A stretch of 35,068 nt of DNA. Source: a candidate division WS1 bacterium (lineage in GTDB: Bacteria; Armatimonadota; Zipacnadia; Zipacnadales; UBA5352). Under the pieces are notes generated by a model, which was given only the letters and a program-made list of their open reading frames with translations, was not told the DNA's origin and searched no databases. The stretch is from positions 1 through 35,068 of the forward strand of contig PXBW01000057.1 in assembly GCA_003566775.1 (NCBI GenBank). The letters run 5' to 3'. The position numbers were made by a program, and so were the translations under genes. This document shows positions 25,130-32,937 of the stretch, piece by piece (positions within the stretch are counted from its first letter, which is position 1; each line of letters starts with the position of its first letter).

Positions 25130-25383
25130 CCACCATCGTCTCCCTTCACCTGCGCCTGCCCACGTGGTGCAGGTTTGCACTGGTGCCGATGCTCATGGTC
25201 GCCGTGCCGCCCAGATGTTTGCTACTACGCTTCCGACCGGGGCGGCGCTCAGCGTCACCCGTCAGTCCCGTATCGCCTGCTTTTGCCGCGTCATGCATAT
25301 TGGCCATCATTGCGCCCTCCCGTTGCTTCGGATCGAAGCCTGCTGATAGACTATCCGTGGAGGCGCGTTCTAAGACCCGTTCT

Positions 25384-26190
25384 CTACTGCTCCTCCTCAT
25401 CATCTTTGGGCAGCACCCTCGCGAGTAGCTCCTTGGTCGAAGAGAATTTCTCGCCTTTGCTGATAAGTTCCATGGCGATATCCCGCCGCGATTTGCCGCC
25501 CTTATGCATCTTCAACACACGTTCTTCTATGGGCGAGATGGTGTCATTATCCTGTTTCCCCGGCTTACTGTCCTCTAATGTGACTTCCCTCTGCGCAGAC
25601 GGAGACTCTTGGCCTACCGTGAGTTCCACGCCAGCCTTTCGCAGGTGAGCCTTCAGATAAGCAGAAGAGAGCTGCTCTCGATCGCAGTAGGGCACCTCGA
25701 TTAGAGTCCAACCCTCCTGCTCCAATCTCCGCCGCTTACGCTGGTCGCGTTCACGCTGCTTGCGCAGGTCATCTTCAGTCTTGTTCCAGTAACCATCCAC
25801 GTCGTAGTGCTGCTCACCGTGATACTCGAAGGCAAGCTTTCGCCGCGGGACAGCCACATCAATCCTTTGCTGATCGAGCCACGGCGGGGAGTACTCTTGC
25901 CTTACTCCCGTACGGAATAACTCCTTGACATGACGGTGCAGGCGCGCTTCTCCTTCAGAACAAGCGGGTTGCTCGGAGGCCTCAGTACCAACTAATCCGC
26001 TCGACGTGCCCGCCTGACGAGAAGTCTTAACCTCCTCGCGAATTTTACTCCAGAGGACTAAAGCGCCCACTATGGACCAAAAGACGCCGAATGTGGGTAT
26101 CATGAATATGAGCAAGAGTACAGCGATAATGCACGAGCAACCATCTCCATCGGATCGCTCAGAGGAAGTATCAGAGACGTGATTACTCAT
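25384..26190 (-). CDS. Membrane-anchored PD-(D/E)XK nuclease-like protein
   Basis: 268 residues from ATG at 26190 (MSNHVSD). The track's TTG start 14 codons upstream is possible, and no ribosome site is ideally spaced for either. An N-terminal hydrophobic region (CIIAVLLLIFMIPTFGVFWS, then IVGALVLW) forms one or two helices. The core RIDVAVPRRKLAFEYHGEQHY has the Asp and E-x-[HK] pattern of DUF559/VSR-type PD-(D/E)XK endonucleases. RERDQRKRRRLEQEGWTLIE matches the downstream 'RDxxK...GW.li.v' helix-strand. The C-terminal part (SPIEERVLKMHKGGKSRRDI) could be a helix-turn-helix. Fusion of such a fold to a membrane anchor is unusual. GC content is visibly lower than in neighbouring genes. Confidence 0.7.
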   Translation of the reverse strand: MSNHVSDTSSERSDGDGCSCIIAVLLLIFMIPTFGVFWSIVGALVLWSKIREEVKTSRQAGTSSGLVGTEASEQPACSEGEARLHRHVKELFRTGVRQEYSPPWLDQQRIDVAVPRRKLAFEYHGEQHYDVDGYWNKTEDDLRKQRERDQRKRRRLEQEGWTLIEVPYCDREQLSSAYLKAHLRKAGVELTVGQESPSAQREVTLEDSKPGKQDNDTISPIEERVLKMHKGGKSRRDIAMELISKGEKFSSTKELLARVLPKDDEEEQ

Positions 26191-26514
26191 GATGAAGGAT
26201 TGCCCACTTCCTCCTCGTCGATCAGACTCCAATCACCCGTTTCACCAGCGCCCCACGGACCTCCTCGCGCCTTATCGGGCACTCAGGGCAATGAGCGACC
26301 GGGTCGCGGTGTCGCCCCAGCACGCCTTTTCGGGTGTGAGGTGACGGGTACGGTATCTTACTACTCTTCGCGCCGCCGGCCTCAGCCTCCTCCGCCCCTT
26401 ATGTACACTCCGTTACCTGCGCGCGGCCTGCCCTGCGCCCCGGCACTCGCGGCGGGTAGGAGGCTCTACCGGGGGCGGCCACAGGTGGAGGCTTCGAGGG
26501 CTCTGACTGGAGTG

Positions 26515-27438
26515 TCAGCGATCCTCTCCGCCACCCGGCGGTTGATCAAGCTTCCACCGCTCGCCCTCGATCAAAGGTGTGTGGAAGCGACCTGCAATGC
26601 GCCCGGTCTTCTCCAGATGATCCATGCATGCTCGGATGCAGCCACGACCCGCGCAGATAATGCCGCTGTGATGGAACTTCTCCTGGATGAACCGGTTGTA
26701 GGCGGGCTGCCGCCCCTCCTCCTCTTCGCCTGTCCGGAATGGAGAGAAGCGCGGGTCATGTCCGGTCTGAATCCTGGCGCAGGCCGTGGTGTCGAGGGGC
26801 GCGTGGCGATAGTCCCGGCCGTCGATGGTGACGACCTCGGTGCGCTCGTCACCGATAGCCCCGGCCTGGCATTCCCTCGCGCAGGCGAGACATTCATCAC
26901 AAACGCTACCCTTAAAGAGAGGTGAAGGAACCAACTCCGCGTCGGTGAAGACGGCGAAGATGCGCTGCCGGGGGCCGTACTCGGGGGTGAGCAAGAATCG
27001 GGACATCCCGAACTCTCCCAGCCCGGCGGCGACGCCGATCACCCGGAGGGAACAGATGCCATCCGGCCCCAGCGGATTGTCCTCCCGTATCCGACGTCCG
27101 AGATGAGGCTGGAAGGGATTGTGCACGGGAAGGCCGGTGTAACCGTCCTGTTCAAGCGCAACGCAGATGCGACGGAGGATCTGAGGTGCCTCCACCTCGT
27201 TCATGTGCCAGTAGGAATCGCAGTTGTACGCCTGCCAGTAGGTCCCTTCCTCCACGGCCTTCAGGGTGCCTCTTGCCATGCGCAGGGCGATCGCGACTAC
27301 AGTCCGGGTCGGTGGAAAGACGGCGCGTGGATGGAACTCGGGCGGGGCGTTTTCGAAGCGGGAGATGGGCGCTACTCCCACCAGGTCCGCCCCGGCGTCA
27401 AGTGCAGTCGTTCGGATACGCTCTGTGAGCCTCTCCAT
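26515..27438 (-). CDS. QueG-like iron-sulfur protein (epoxyqueuosine reductase/reductive dehalogenase superfamily)
   Basis: 307 residues. ATG with AGGAG 7 bases upstream. The N-terminus (ALDAGADLVGVAPISRFENA) is typical of QueG-like proteins. One full [4Fe-4S] motif is clear: CDECLACARECQAGA. A second Cys set, ICAGRGCIRACMDHL (C-x4-C-x3-C), replaces the second ferredoxin motif of true QueG, and the C-terminal HEAT repeats of QueG are absent, so I do not call it queG. The superfamily uses cobalamin and iron-sulfur clusters for reductive chemistry. It lies about 2 kb from the UroD-like gene, but a functional link is speculation. It is transcribed divergently from the GHL6-type gene. Confidence 0.75.
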   Translation of the reverse strand: MERLTERIRTTALDAGADLVGVAPISRFENAPPEFHPRAVFPPTRTVVAIALRMARGTLKAVEEGTYWQAYNCDSYWHMNEVEAPQILRRICVALEQDGYTGLPVHNPFQPHLGRRIREDNPLGPDGICSLRVIGVAAGLGEFGMSRFLLTPEYGPRQRIFAVFTDAELVPSPLFKGSVCDECLACARECQAGAIGDERTEVVTIDGRDYRHAPLDTTACARIQTGHDPRFSPFRTGEEEEGRQPAYNRFIQEKFHHSGIICAGRGCIRACMDHLEKTGRIAGRFHTPLIEGERWKLDQPPGGGEDR

Positions 27439-27595
27439 GTATCTGCTCCTGCGGGTCGGGGTGATCTGATGTGAACGATTTCGCCATCGTCAGCGCGCGC
27501 TCCTGCACCTGAGGTGGCATGGAGGTCTCCCCCACTGCCTGCCGAATAGATCTTTCCGAAGGCGCTATCATGCAGCACACGGGTTGTGAGTTGTG

Positions 27596-29683
27596 ATGAC
27601 TCCCGAGGAGTACTTCGACCGCAAGCGCAAGGTCCATCTGGATATGCACCTGCCTGACGATGCGCCGGAGATGTTCGAGCGCTTCGACGCAGAGGAGTAC
27701 GTGGCGACCCTCGTCGATGCGAACGTGAACTCGGTGACGATCTTCGCGCACTGCCATCACGGGAACTGCTACTACGACACGGCGGTCGGTCACAAGCACT
27801 CACGGCTCGAGTTCGATTACGTTCGCGAGGTCGCCTCGGAGTGCCGCAGGCGCGATGTGGCCGTAATGGCTTACATATCCTGCGCGTGGAATCATCGCGC
27901 CGGTGAGGAGCATCCGGAGTGGCGGCAGCGAGATGCGTCGGATGAGCCACGCGAGACACCGCGGTTCTGGTGGTGGATGTGCCTCAACTCGCCCTACGGG
28001 GATCAGATCATCGAGATGACGCGGGAGATTGCGGCTGATTACCCGGTCGATGGTCTCTGGTTTGACATCACCTACGTCGCCCCGCCCGGGTGTTACTGCG
28101 ATTACTGTCGGGCGGAGTTCAGCGACCTTCATGGCCGTGATATCCCCGCAGATCCCGAGGCGGGGACTGAAGACGCGCGCCTGCTGCACGAGTATCGCAT
28201 CGGAACCGAGCAGCGGTTCCGCGAGCGACTCGTCGAGACCGTCAGATCGACGGATCCCGAGCTGCTCATAAGCTGGAATCACGCCGGTGACGTCACGCAA
28301 CTGTATCTCGATAACGATCACACGGCGGACATCCTATTCCGTGAGGCACATACGCCGGAGGACTGGTTGCCCTCGATTCAGGCGCGCTGGTTTCAACATT
28401 TCGACAAGCCTTATGAATGTTGCACAAGTCGTTTCCATTATGGCGGATGGTCAAGTTTCAGTTACAAGACTGAGGCCAAGCTACATCTGGAGGCGGCGAC
28501 TGGCCTCGCTCATGGTGGTATCGTGGATATCGGCGACCAGGCGCTGCATGACGGGACACTTGACCGGGCGGCGTACGAGCTGATCGGAGGGGTTTATGAG
28601 CGGGCTCGGGCCGTTGAGCTATGGTGCAGCGACACGACCTCCGTGCCGAACATCGCGGTGCTGCACTCGTCACGCGCACATCATCTGGGTTGGTGGATGG
28701 AGCATGCGGGCGACAGACGGCCGATGACCAGTGTTCGAGGGGCTGCACGCGTGCTACACGACGGAGGCAGGCACTTCGACATCATCTCGGAACGAGCCCT
28801 TGATCGCCTCGGGGACTACCACGCGCTACTGCTGCCGGATCAACTGGTGCTGACGGATGAGGAGCTTGAGGCGATCCGGGCGTACGTTGAGGCTGGAGGC
28901 GCGGTCATGGCGTCATGGCGCTGCGGCATGTACGACGAGAATGGCGAGGAGGTCTCGCCCACCTTCCTGCGAGAGCTTTCTGGAGTGAAACCCGTACGCT
29001 TCGCCGACTACTCGTGCGGATATGTCGTGGACCCGCTGTTTGAGATCAATGCGCCGGATGGGCCGCTGCTGTTCCGCGGACCGGGACCGGATGCGACCAC
29101 CAAGCAGTACCTGAAGATCCCCGCACTCGAGTGCGAGGCCTCGGGTGCAGAGGTGCTGGCGTCACTGTCACACCCGATCTACGAACGCACGCGGGAGCAC
29201 TTCTATGCTGCGCATAACGCGCCCCCGGCGGCGCCATCCGGATACGGGTCAGTCTTTCTCAACAGAGTGGGCGACGGTCAGGTGGTCTTCTTCCCCTTTG
29301 ATCTCTTCCGCTTTTACCAGCTTGACTCGTACTCCCCTCTACGCAGCATCGCTTTGTCGATGCTCGACCGCATCGCCCCTGCGCAGGAGGTAATCGTGGA
29401 TGCGCCCGCGCAGGTGGAGGTAATCCTGCGCCGGCGGGGATCGCGTCGCTTTCTCCACCTGATTAACTACGCGAATCAGCGTTTCGGCCAGGGCTCCCAT
29501 CCAGTCGTGGTCGAGGACATTGTCTCGGTGAGCGGTATCCCGGTGCGAGTTCGCGGGGAAGCCCTTGAGGTGGTTGAGCGGCCTTCCGGCAGACGGATTG
29601 ACTTCGCCATCGAGCGAGGTTACACCGTGTTCACTCTCCCCCGCCTCGATCTTCATGCGATCATCGAGCTTACGATCCCGTAG
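27596..29683 (+). CDS. GHL6-type glycoside hydrolase (beta-galactosidase-like), cytoplasmic
   Basis: 695 residues from ATG at 27596; a GTG directly before it is also possible. No signal peptide. A TIM-barrel N-terminal part has the features of the 'hypothetical glycosyl hydrolase 6' family: VDANVNSVTIFAHCHHGNCY, DGLWFDITYVAPPGCYCDYC, and ISWNHAGD further on. The acidic pair in LWFDIT and the Cys-x-Cys-x-x-Cys cluster are typical. Residues about 370-460 resemble the GH42 trimerisation/GATase-like domain (ALLLPDQLVLTDEELEAIRA, then YVEAGGAVMASW). The C-terminus is a beta domain (RRFLHLINYANQRFG). Such proteins act on oligosaccharides; no substrate is known. Confidence 0.78.
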   Translation: MTPEEYFDRKRKVHLDMHLPDDAPEMFERFDAEEYVATLVDANVNSVTIFAHCHHGNCYYDTAVGHKHSRLEFDYVREVASECRRRDVAVMAYISCAWNHRAGEEHPEWRQRDASDEPRETPRFWWWMCLNSPYGDQIIEMTREIAADYPVDGLWFDITYVAPPGCYCDYCRAEFSDLHGRDIPADPEAGTEDARLLHEYRIGTEQRFRERLVETVRSTDPELLISWNHAGDVTQLYLDNDHTADILFREAHTPEDWLPSIQARWFQHFDKPYECCTSRFHYGGWSSFSYKTEAKLHLEAATGLAHGGIVDIGDQALHDGTLDRAAYELIGGVYERARAVELWCSDTTSVPNIAVLHSSRAHHLGWWMEHAGDRRPMTSVRGAARVLHDGGRHFDIISERALDRLGDYHALLLPDQLVLTDEELEAIRAYVEAGGAVMASWRCGMYDENGEEVSPTFLRELSGVKPVRFADYSCGYVVDPLFEINAPDGPLLFRGPGPDATTKQYLKIPALECEASGAEVLASLSHPIYERTREHFYAAHNAPPAAPSGYGSVFLNRVGDGQVVFFPFDLFRFYQLDSYSPLRSIALSMLDRIAPAQEVIVDAPAQVEVILRRRGSRRFLHLINYANQRFGQGSHPVVVEDIVSVSGIPVRVRGEALEVVERPSGRRIDFAIERGYTVFTLPRLDLHAIIELTIP

Positions 29684-29763
29684 ACGCCCTGATTGTCCCT
29701 GCACGTCGGCAGTCCGCGCAGACTGAACTGGCGGTGCTCATCAGGCGCTCCAGCAATCTGTTT

Positions 29764-29834
29764 CGTGGATAATCCTGTAGATATTCTGGATAGCAGCCCT
29801 GCCCCGGGTCTGTCTGCCATGTCTCTGTGGAAAA
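29764..29834. promoter_or_regulatory. DnaA-box-like sequences
   Basis: CGTGGATAA (29764-29772) and TGTGGAAAA (29826-29834) each differ from the reverse consensus TGTGGATAA at one position. A further weak pair lies after rsmG (30948-30968). Two near-matches are suggestive, not proof, of an origin. Confidence 0.4.
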
Positions 29835-30071
29835 CCATGTTGAACTTGGGGAAGAAAACCTATACTGCCCTGCACATGCCACGCAACCACGCCTGTCTGC
29901 GCGCCGGTGCTTACTGCAATCAGACTTGCCGTTTCACGGAAGTGATCTGCTATAAGACTCACGAGGTATCAGCCATGCGAGCGAGGCTGCCGCTACTACT
30001 TGCCCAGATGACAGTCCCGAGCGCGGCATGTCCCCGTACGTGTGTCCGCCACCAACATTCCGACGGCAATC

Positions 30072-30087
30072 TGTTTCACGTGAAACA
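30072..30087. other. parS site 1 (perfect)
   Basis: TGTTTCACGTGAAACA, a perfect 16-bp palindrome identical to the conserved bacterial parS consensus bound by ParB. It lies about 240 bp upstream of rsmG and 1.7 kb from parB. Confidence 0.95.
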
Positions 30088-30175
30088 CTGGCTTCAGCGC
30101 TACCCGCCGATTTCCGCATCGCAGGTGTTGGATCTACCGAGAAGAACCCACCACGCCACATGACGGCGCCGTGAT

Positions 30176-30191
30176 TGTTTCACGTGGAACA
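30176..30191. other. parS site 2
   Basis: TGTTTCACGTGGAACA, the common one-base variant of parS. Flanking bases extend the symmetry (GATTGTT on the left, AACAATC on the right). Confidence 0.92.
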
Positions 30192-30245
30192 ATCGGGACA
30201 CTCACACAGGGTGCACGCGTCATATCAATTCAGCTAACTCTCCCG

Positions 30246-30261
30246 CGTTTCACGTGAAACA
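30246..30261. other. parS site 3
   Basis: CGTTTCACGTGAAACA, one mismatch from consensus at the outermost base. Site spacings are about 104 and 70 bp, making a compact three-site cluster. Confidence 0.9.
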
Positions 30262-30315
30262 GTGATTCTGCATTTGCTGAAAGGTCTCTTCCACGAGCGC
30301 GGGGAATTGATCCTC

Positions 30316-30933
30316 ATGAGATCATCGGGACTGAAGCAGTTCGCCAGTGCAGCGCGCGAGGTCGGCCTGAATCTCGACCATGGTGAGCTGGAGAGATTGC
30401 GCACCGGGGCCGAGTTGCTCGCCGCTACAGCGCGGGTGCGTGGGATTTCTCAGTACAAGCAGGTCGATGAGGCACTCATACGCGCGATGGCTCCGGCTCT
30501 GGCATTCTTTCGCTTTCATGACTGGCGGTCGGCGCAGCGAATCGCCGATCTCGGTGCGGGGAATGGGGCTCTCGGCGCGACGATTGCCCTATGCGCGCCC
30601 GATATCGATGTTGCTTTGATTGATCGCGCTACCCGGTCAATCACGGCGTGCGAGCTTCTCACGAGACGAATGGGCCTGCAGAATGCGGAGTGCCTCCAGA
30701 TCGATGTTGACAGCGACTCGGAGACCGGCTATGATGGGGTGGTCTTTCGGGCATTGGCACAACCGGAACGCGCTTTGACCCTGGCTCGGGGACTATGTGG
30801 AAGGGATGGCTTTGTCGGCGCCTGGCATGCTCCGGGCGATCCCGCGTATGACCGGCCGCCAACGGGTCTCGAAGTAGTCAATACTGTGCGCACCGTGCTG
30901 CCCGACCTGGTTCTCACCGGATACCGACTCTAA
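30316..30933 (+). CDS. rsmG: Divergent 16S rRNA (guanine-N7) methyltransferase RsmG (GidB)
   Basis: 205 residues from ATG at 30316 (GGGGA 10 bases upstream); the track GTG at 30262 begins immediately after the third parS. Class I methyltransferase fold: RIADLGAGNGALGATIALCA corresponds to the SAM-binding 'LDxGxGxGxPG' of RsmG, VALIDRATRSITACELLTRR to the acidic second strand, and YDGVVFRALAQPERAL to the 'FDxVxARA' strand. The usual Phe-Pro-Gly after the glycine loop is missing and the final 'xxKG' strand is replaced by FVGAWHAPG, so it is divergent. Its position just before parA-parB is the classic gidB-parA-parB arrangement, which is the strongest argument for the identity. RsmG methylates G527 of 16S rRNA. 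Confidence 0.75.
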   Translation: MRSSGLKQFASAAREVGLNLDHGELERLRTGAELLAATARVRGISQYKQVDEALIRAMAPALAFFRFHDWRSAQRIADLGAGNGALGATIALCAPDIDVALIDRATRSITACELLTRRMGLQNAECLQIDVDSDSETGYDGVVFRALAQPERALTLARGLCGRDGFVGAWHAPGDPAYDRPPTGLEVVNTVRTVLPDLVLTGYRL

Positions 30934-30936
30934 GAG

Positions 30937-30968
30937 TTTCCACCGCACGTGGAAAACCTTGTGGATAT
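30937..30968. promoter_or_regulatory. Hairpin and DnaA-box-like pair between rsmG and parA
   Basis: TTTCCAC and GTGGAAA form a 7-bp stem around CGCAC (30937-30955) just after the rsmG stop. Overlapping and following it are CGTGGAAAA (30948-30956) and TGTGGATAT (30960-30968), two and one mismatches from a DnaA box. This could be a terminator stem, DnaA control of parAB, or both. Confidence 0.4.
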
Positions 30969-31031
30969 GTTGGCGTAAACCCCGGGAGTGCAGATACTGC
31001 CCTCCCGACACATGCAGGCGGAGGGATTCCG

Positions 31032-31808
31032 GTGGCCCGGTGCTACGCGGTCGTGAATCAAAAGGGTGGGGTGGCGAAGACAACCAGCGTGATCAATCTG
31101 GGCGCGGTCGCAGCGCTCGAGGGCAAGTCCGTGCTTATTGTGGATGCTGATCCTCAGGGCAATGCTACGAGCGGCCTGGGTGTAAGCCGCGATGAGATCG
31201 AATACTGCCTGTACGATCTCATCTGCAAGCCAGATGGGGAAGCGTACCCTGCGGTTGATGAGGTGATCTGCCCCACTTCTACGACCGGGCTCGACGTTCT
31301 GCCGGCGACGATCGACCTCGCCGGTGCGCAGATGGCCCTGGCGAATGCAATCTCTCGCGAGATGCGCCTGCGCAGGGTGCTCGAACCCGTGCGATCAGCA
31401 TATGACATCATTCTGATCGACACTGCACCCTCGCTCGGCGTTCTAACCATTAACGCGCTGGCGGTGGCGGATCATGTGCTGATACCTATGCAGTGCGAAT
31501 ACTACGCCATGGAGGGGCTCTCTCAACTTCTCCAGATCATATCGATGGTACAGGCGGAGATCAATCCCGCGCTCATGATAAAGGGAGCGCTGCTGACCAT
31601 GTACGACGCGCGAACGAATCTTGCGGAAGAGGTAGCGGAGGAAGTGCGCGAAAACTTCCCCGGCAGAACCTTTCGCGCAAAGATTCCGCGCAACGTGCGT
31701 CTCGCCGAGGCACCAAGTCATGGATTGCCGGCGGTGATCTATGACAAGCACTGCCCGGGATCCGCAGCCTACCGAAGGCTCTACTGGGAGGTCTTTGAGG
31801 ATGCGTAA
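31032..31808 (+). CDS. parA: Chromosome-partitioning ATPase ParA (Soj)
   Basis: 258 residues. GTG start with GGAGGG 6 bases upstream. Deviant Walker A at the N-terminus: VVNQKGGVAKTTSVINLGA, with both signature lysines and Ala replacing Gly before the second, as in many Soj proteins. VLIVDADPQGNATSGLG is Walker A' and DIILIDTAPSLGVLTINAL Walker B. EYYAMEGLSQLLQ and MYDARTNLAEEVAEEVRENF are conserved in Soj. It is a short chromosomal-type ParA without an N-terminal HTH, so it binds DNA non-specifically and moves ParB-parS complexes. Its end overlaps parB by 8 bases. Confidence 0.96.
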   Translation: MARCYAVVNQKGGVAKTTSVINLGAVAALEGKSVLIVDADPQGNATSGLGVSRDEIEYCLYDLICKPDGEAYPAVDEVICPTSTTGLDVLPATIDLAGAQMALANAISREMRLRRVLEPVRSAYDIILIDTAPSLGVLTINALAVADHVLIPMQCEYYAMEGLSQLLQIISMVQAEINPALMIKGALLTMYDARTNLAEEVAEEVRENFPGRTFRAKIPRNVRLAEAPSHGLPAVIYDKHCPGSAAYRRLYWEVFEDA

Positions 31809-32733
31809 GAAGGGACTCGGACGCGGCCTGAGCGAACTCATCTCCGGAGAGGCGCTGGCGCGCAGTCGCGCCGTGCTGGAGGTGAGCCTGGATAACCTTG
31901 AGCCGAATCCCTATCAGCCACGCTCCGAAATGAATGAGGATTCACTCGAGGAACTCACCCTGTCTATCGAGACGCATGGGGTGGTACAGCCGGTCGTGGT
32001 CCGCAAAACCGACGAAGAAGACGTCTTTCAGATTGTTGCGGGTGAGAGGCGCTGGCGGGCCGCAGGCCGAGCGGGGCTCAACACCATTCCCTGCATCATC
32101 ACTGAGGCCGATGATGAGCGAATGCTGGAACTCGCGCTGGTAGAGAATCTGCAGCGGGATGACCTCGGCCCAATCGAGACCGCTCACGCGCTACGACACC
32201 TCATCGATGAATTCGGCCTCACACAGGAGCAGGTAGCCGAGCAACTCGGGCGCAGCCGCTCTGCCGTCGCCAACATGCTTCGCCTGCTGGATCTGCCCGG
32301 TAACATCAAAGAGGCACTGGCCTCCGGGTCGATCACGCAGGGGCACGCGAGGGCTCTGCTGGCGCTTGGATCTGATCCGGAACGCATGCAGGAGGTATTT
32401 CGCGCGATTCAGGAGGAGGATCTCACGGTCAGAGCGACCGAGGACAGGGTTCGTCGCGGGCCTGATCCGGAACCTGAGCCACCTCACGAGGCCGACAGTG
32501 ATCCAGAGGCTGAGGGCGAGGGTACGGCTGCACCTGCGCCCGCCTCCGATCCGCATGTCGAGGATGTCAAGCGCCGGCTTCGCGATCGCCTCGGGACTAA
32601 AGTCACGGTTCTCTCGCGTCCCTCGGGTGGGGGATCAATTCATATCAGCTATCACGACAATGAGGACCTCGACCGGATCATCTCACTGATCGTCCCGGCC
32701 GGGCCGCGCAGCTACACCCGGGTCCGAGATTGA
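31801..32733 (+). CDS. parB: Chromosome-partitioning protein ParB (Spo0J)
   Basis: 310 residues from the internal ATG at 31801 (MRKKGLGRGLSELI, the standard ParB opening); the track start lies inside parA. Domain order: N-terminal CTPase/ParB-N with GERRWRAAGRAG (CTP-binding) and ALVENLQRDDLGPIE; helix-turn-helix LTQEQVAEQLGRSRSAVANM that reads parS; an acidic Pro/Glu-rich linker (DPEPEPPHEADSDPEAEGEG); and a C-terminal dimerisation domain (HVEDVKRRLRDRLGTKVTVL). It should load on the three parS sites 1.5-1.7 kb upstream and spread as a clamp. Confidence 0.96.
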   Translation: MRKKGLGRGLSELISGEALARSRAVLEVSLDNLEPNPYQPRSEMNEDSLEELTLSIETHGVVQPVVVRKTDEEDVFQIVAGERRWRAAGRAGLNTIPCIITEADDERMLELALVENLQRDDLGPIETAHALRHLIDEFGLTQEQVAEQLGRSRSAVANMLRLLDLPGNIKEALASGSITQGHARALLALGSDPERMQEVFRAIQEEDLTVRATEDRVRRGPDPEPEPPHEADSDPEAEGEGTAAPAPASDPHVEDVKRRLRDRLGTKVTVLSRPSGGGSIHISYHDNEDLDRIISLIVPAGPRSYTRVRD

Positions 32734-32937
32734 ACCCCGGCGACTGTGCGCAATACACTCGATCTACGGTGACTACAGTTCTGTGTCGCTGGACGGGTTG
32801 ACCAAATGCCAGGCGGCCAGCGCGAGGCATCTAAGTGCTCGCTGGTGCACCGAGCCTACCTGTACTGCTGATGGTGCGTCGGACAACCACTCCAGTCCTC
32901 TGGTTCGGTGATCAATGGCAGTGGGGGAGAGCAACCA

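Larger units (their letters stand above)
29684..30315. other. 632-bp non-coding region with parS cluster and origin-like sequences
   Basis: No frame looks coding; the 156-aa plus-strand track ORF has no family features and spans the first parS site. The left part holds DnaA-box-like 9-mers and the right part three parS sites. This is the probable centromere of the chromosome and may include part of the replication origin. Confidence 0.7.

Noticed and set aside
25146-25403. 85-aa minus-strand ORF between the nuclease-like and GYF-like genes
   Set aside because: Overlaps the end of the nuclease gene and shows no domain, signal or good start site.
26179-26925. 248-aa plus-strand ORF
   Set aside because: Overlaps the QueG-like gene in antisense; no domain, no ribosome site, Pro/Arg-rich shadow composition.
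29693-30163. 156-aa plus-strand ORF in the parS region
   Set aside because: Spans a perfect parS site, lacks family features and has no clear ribosome site.
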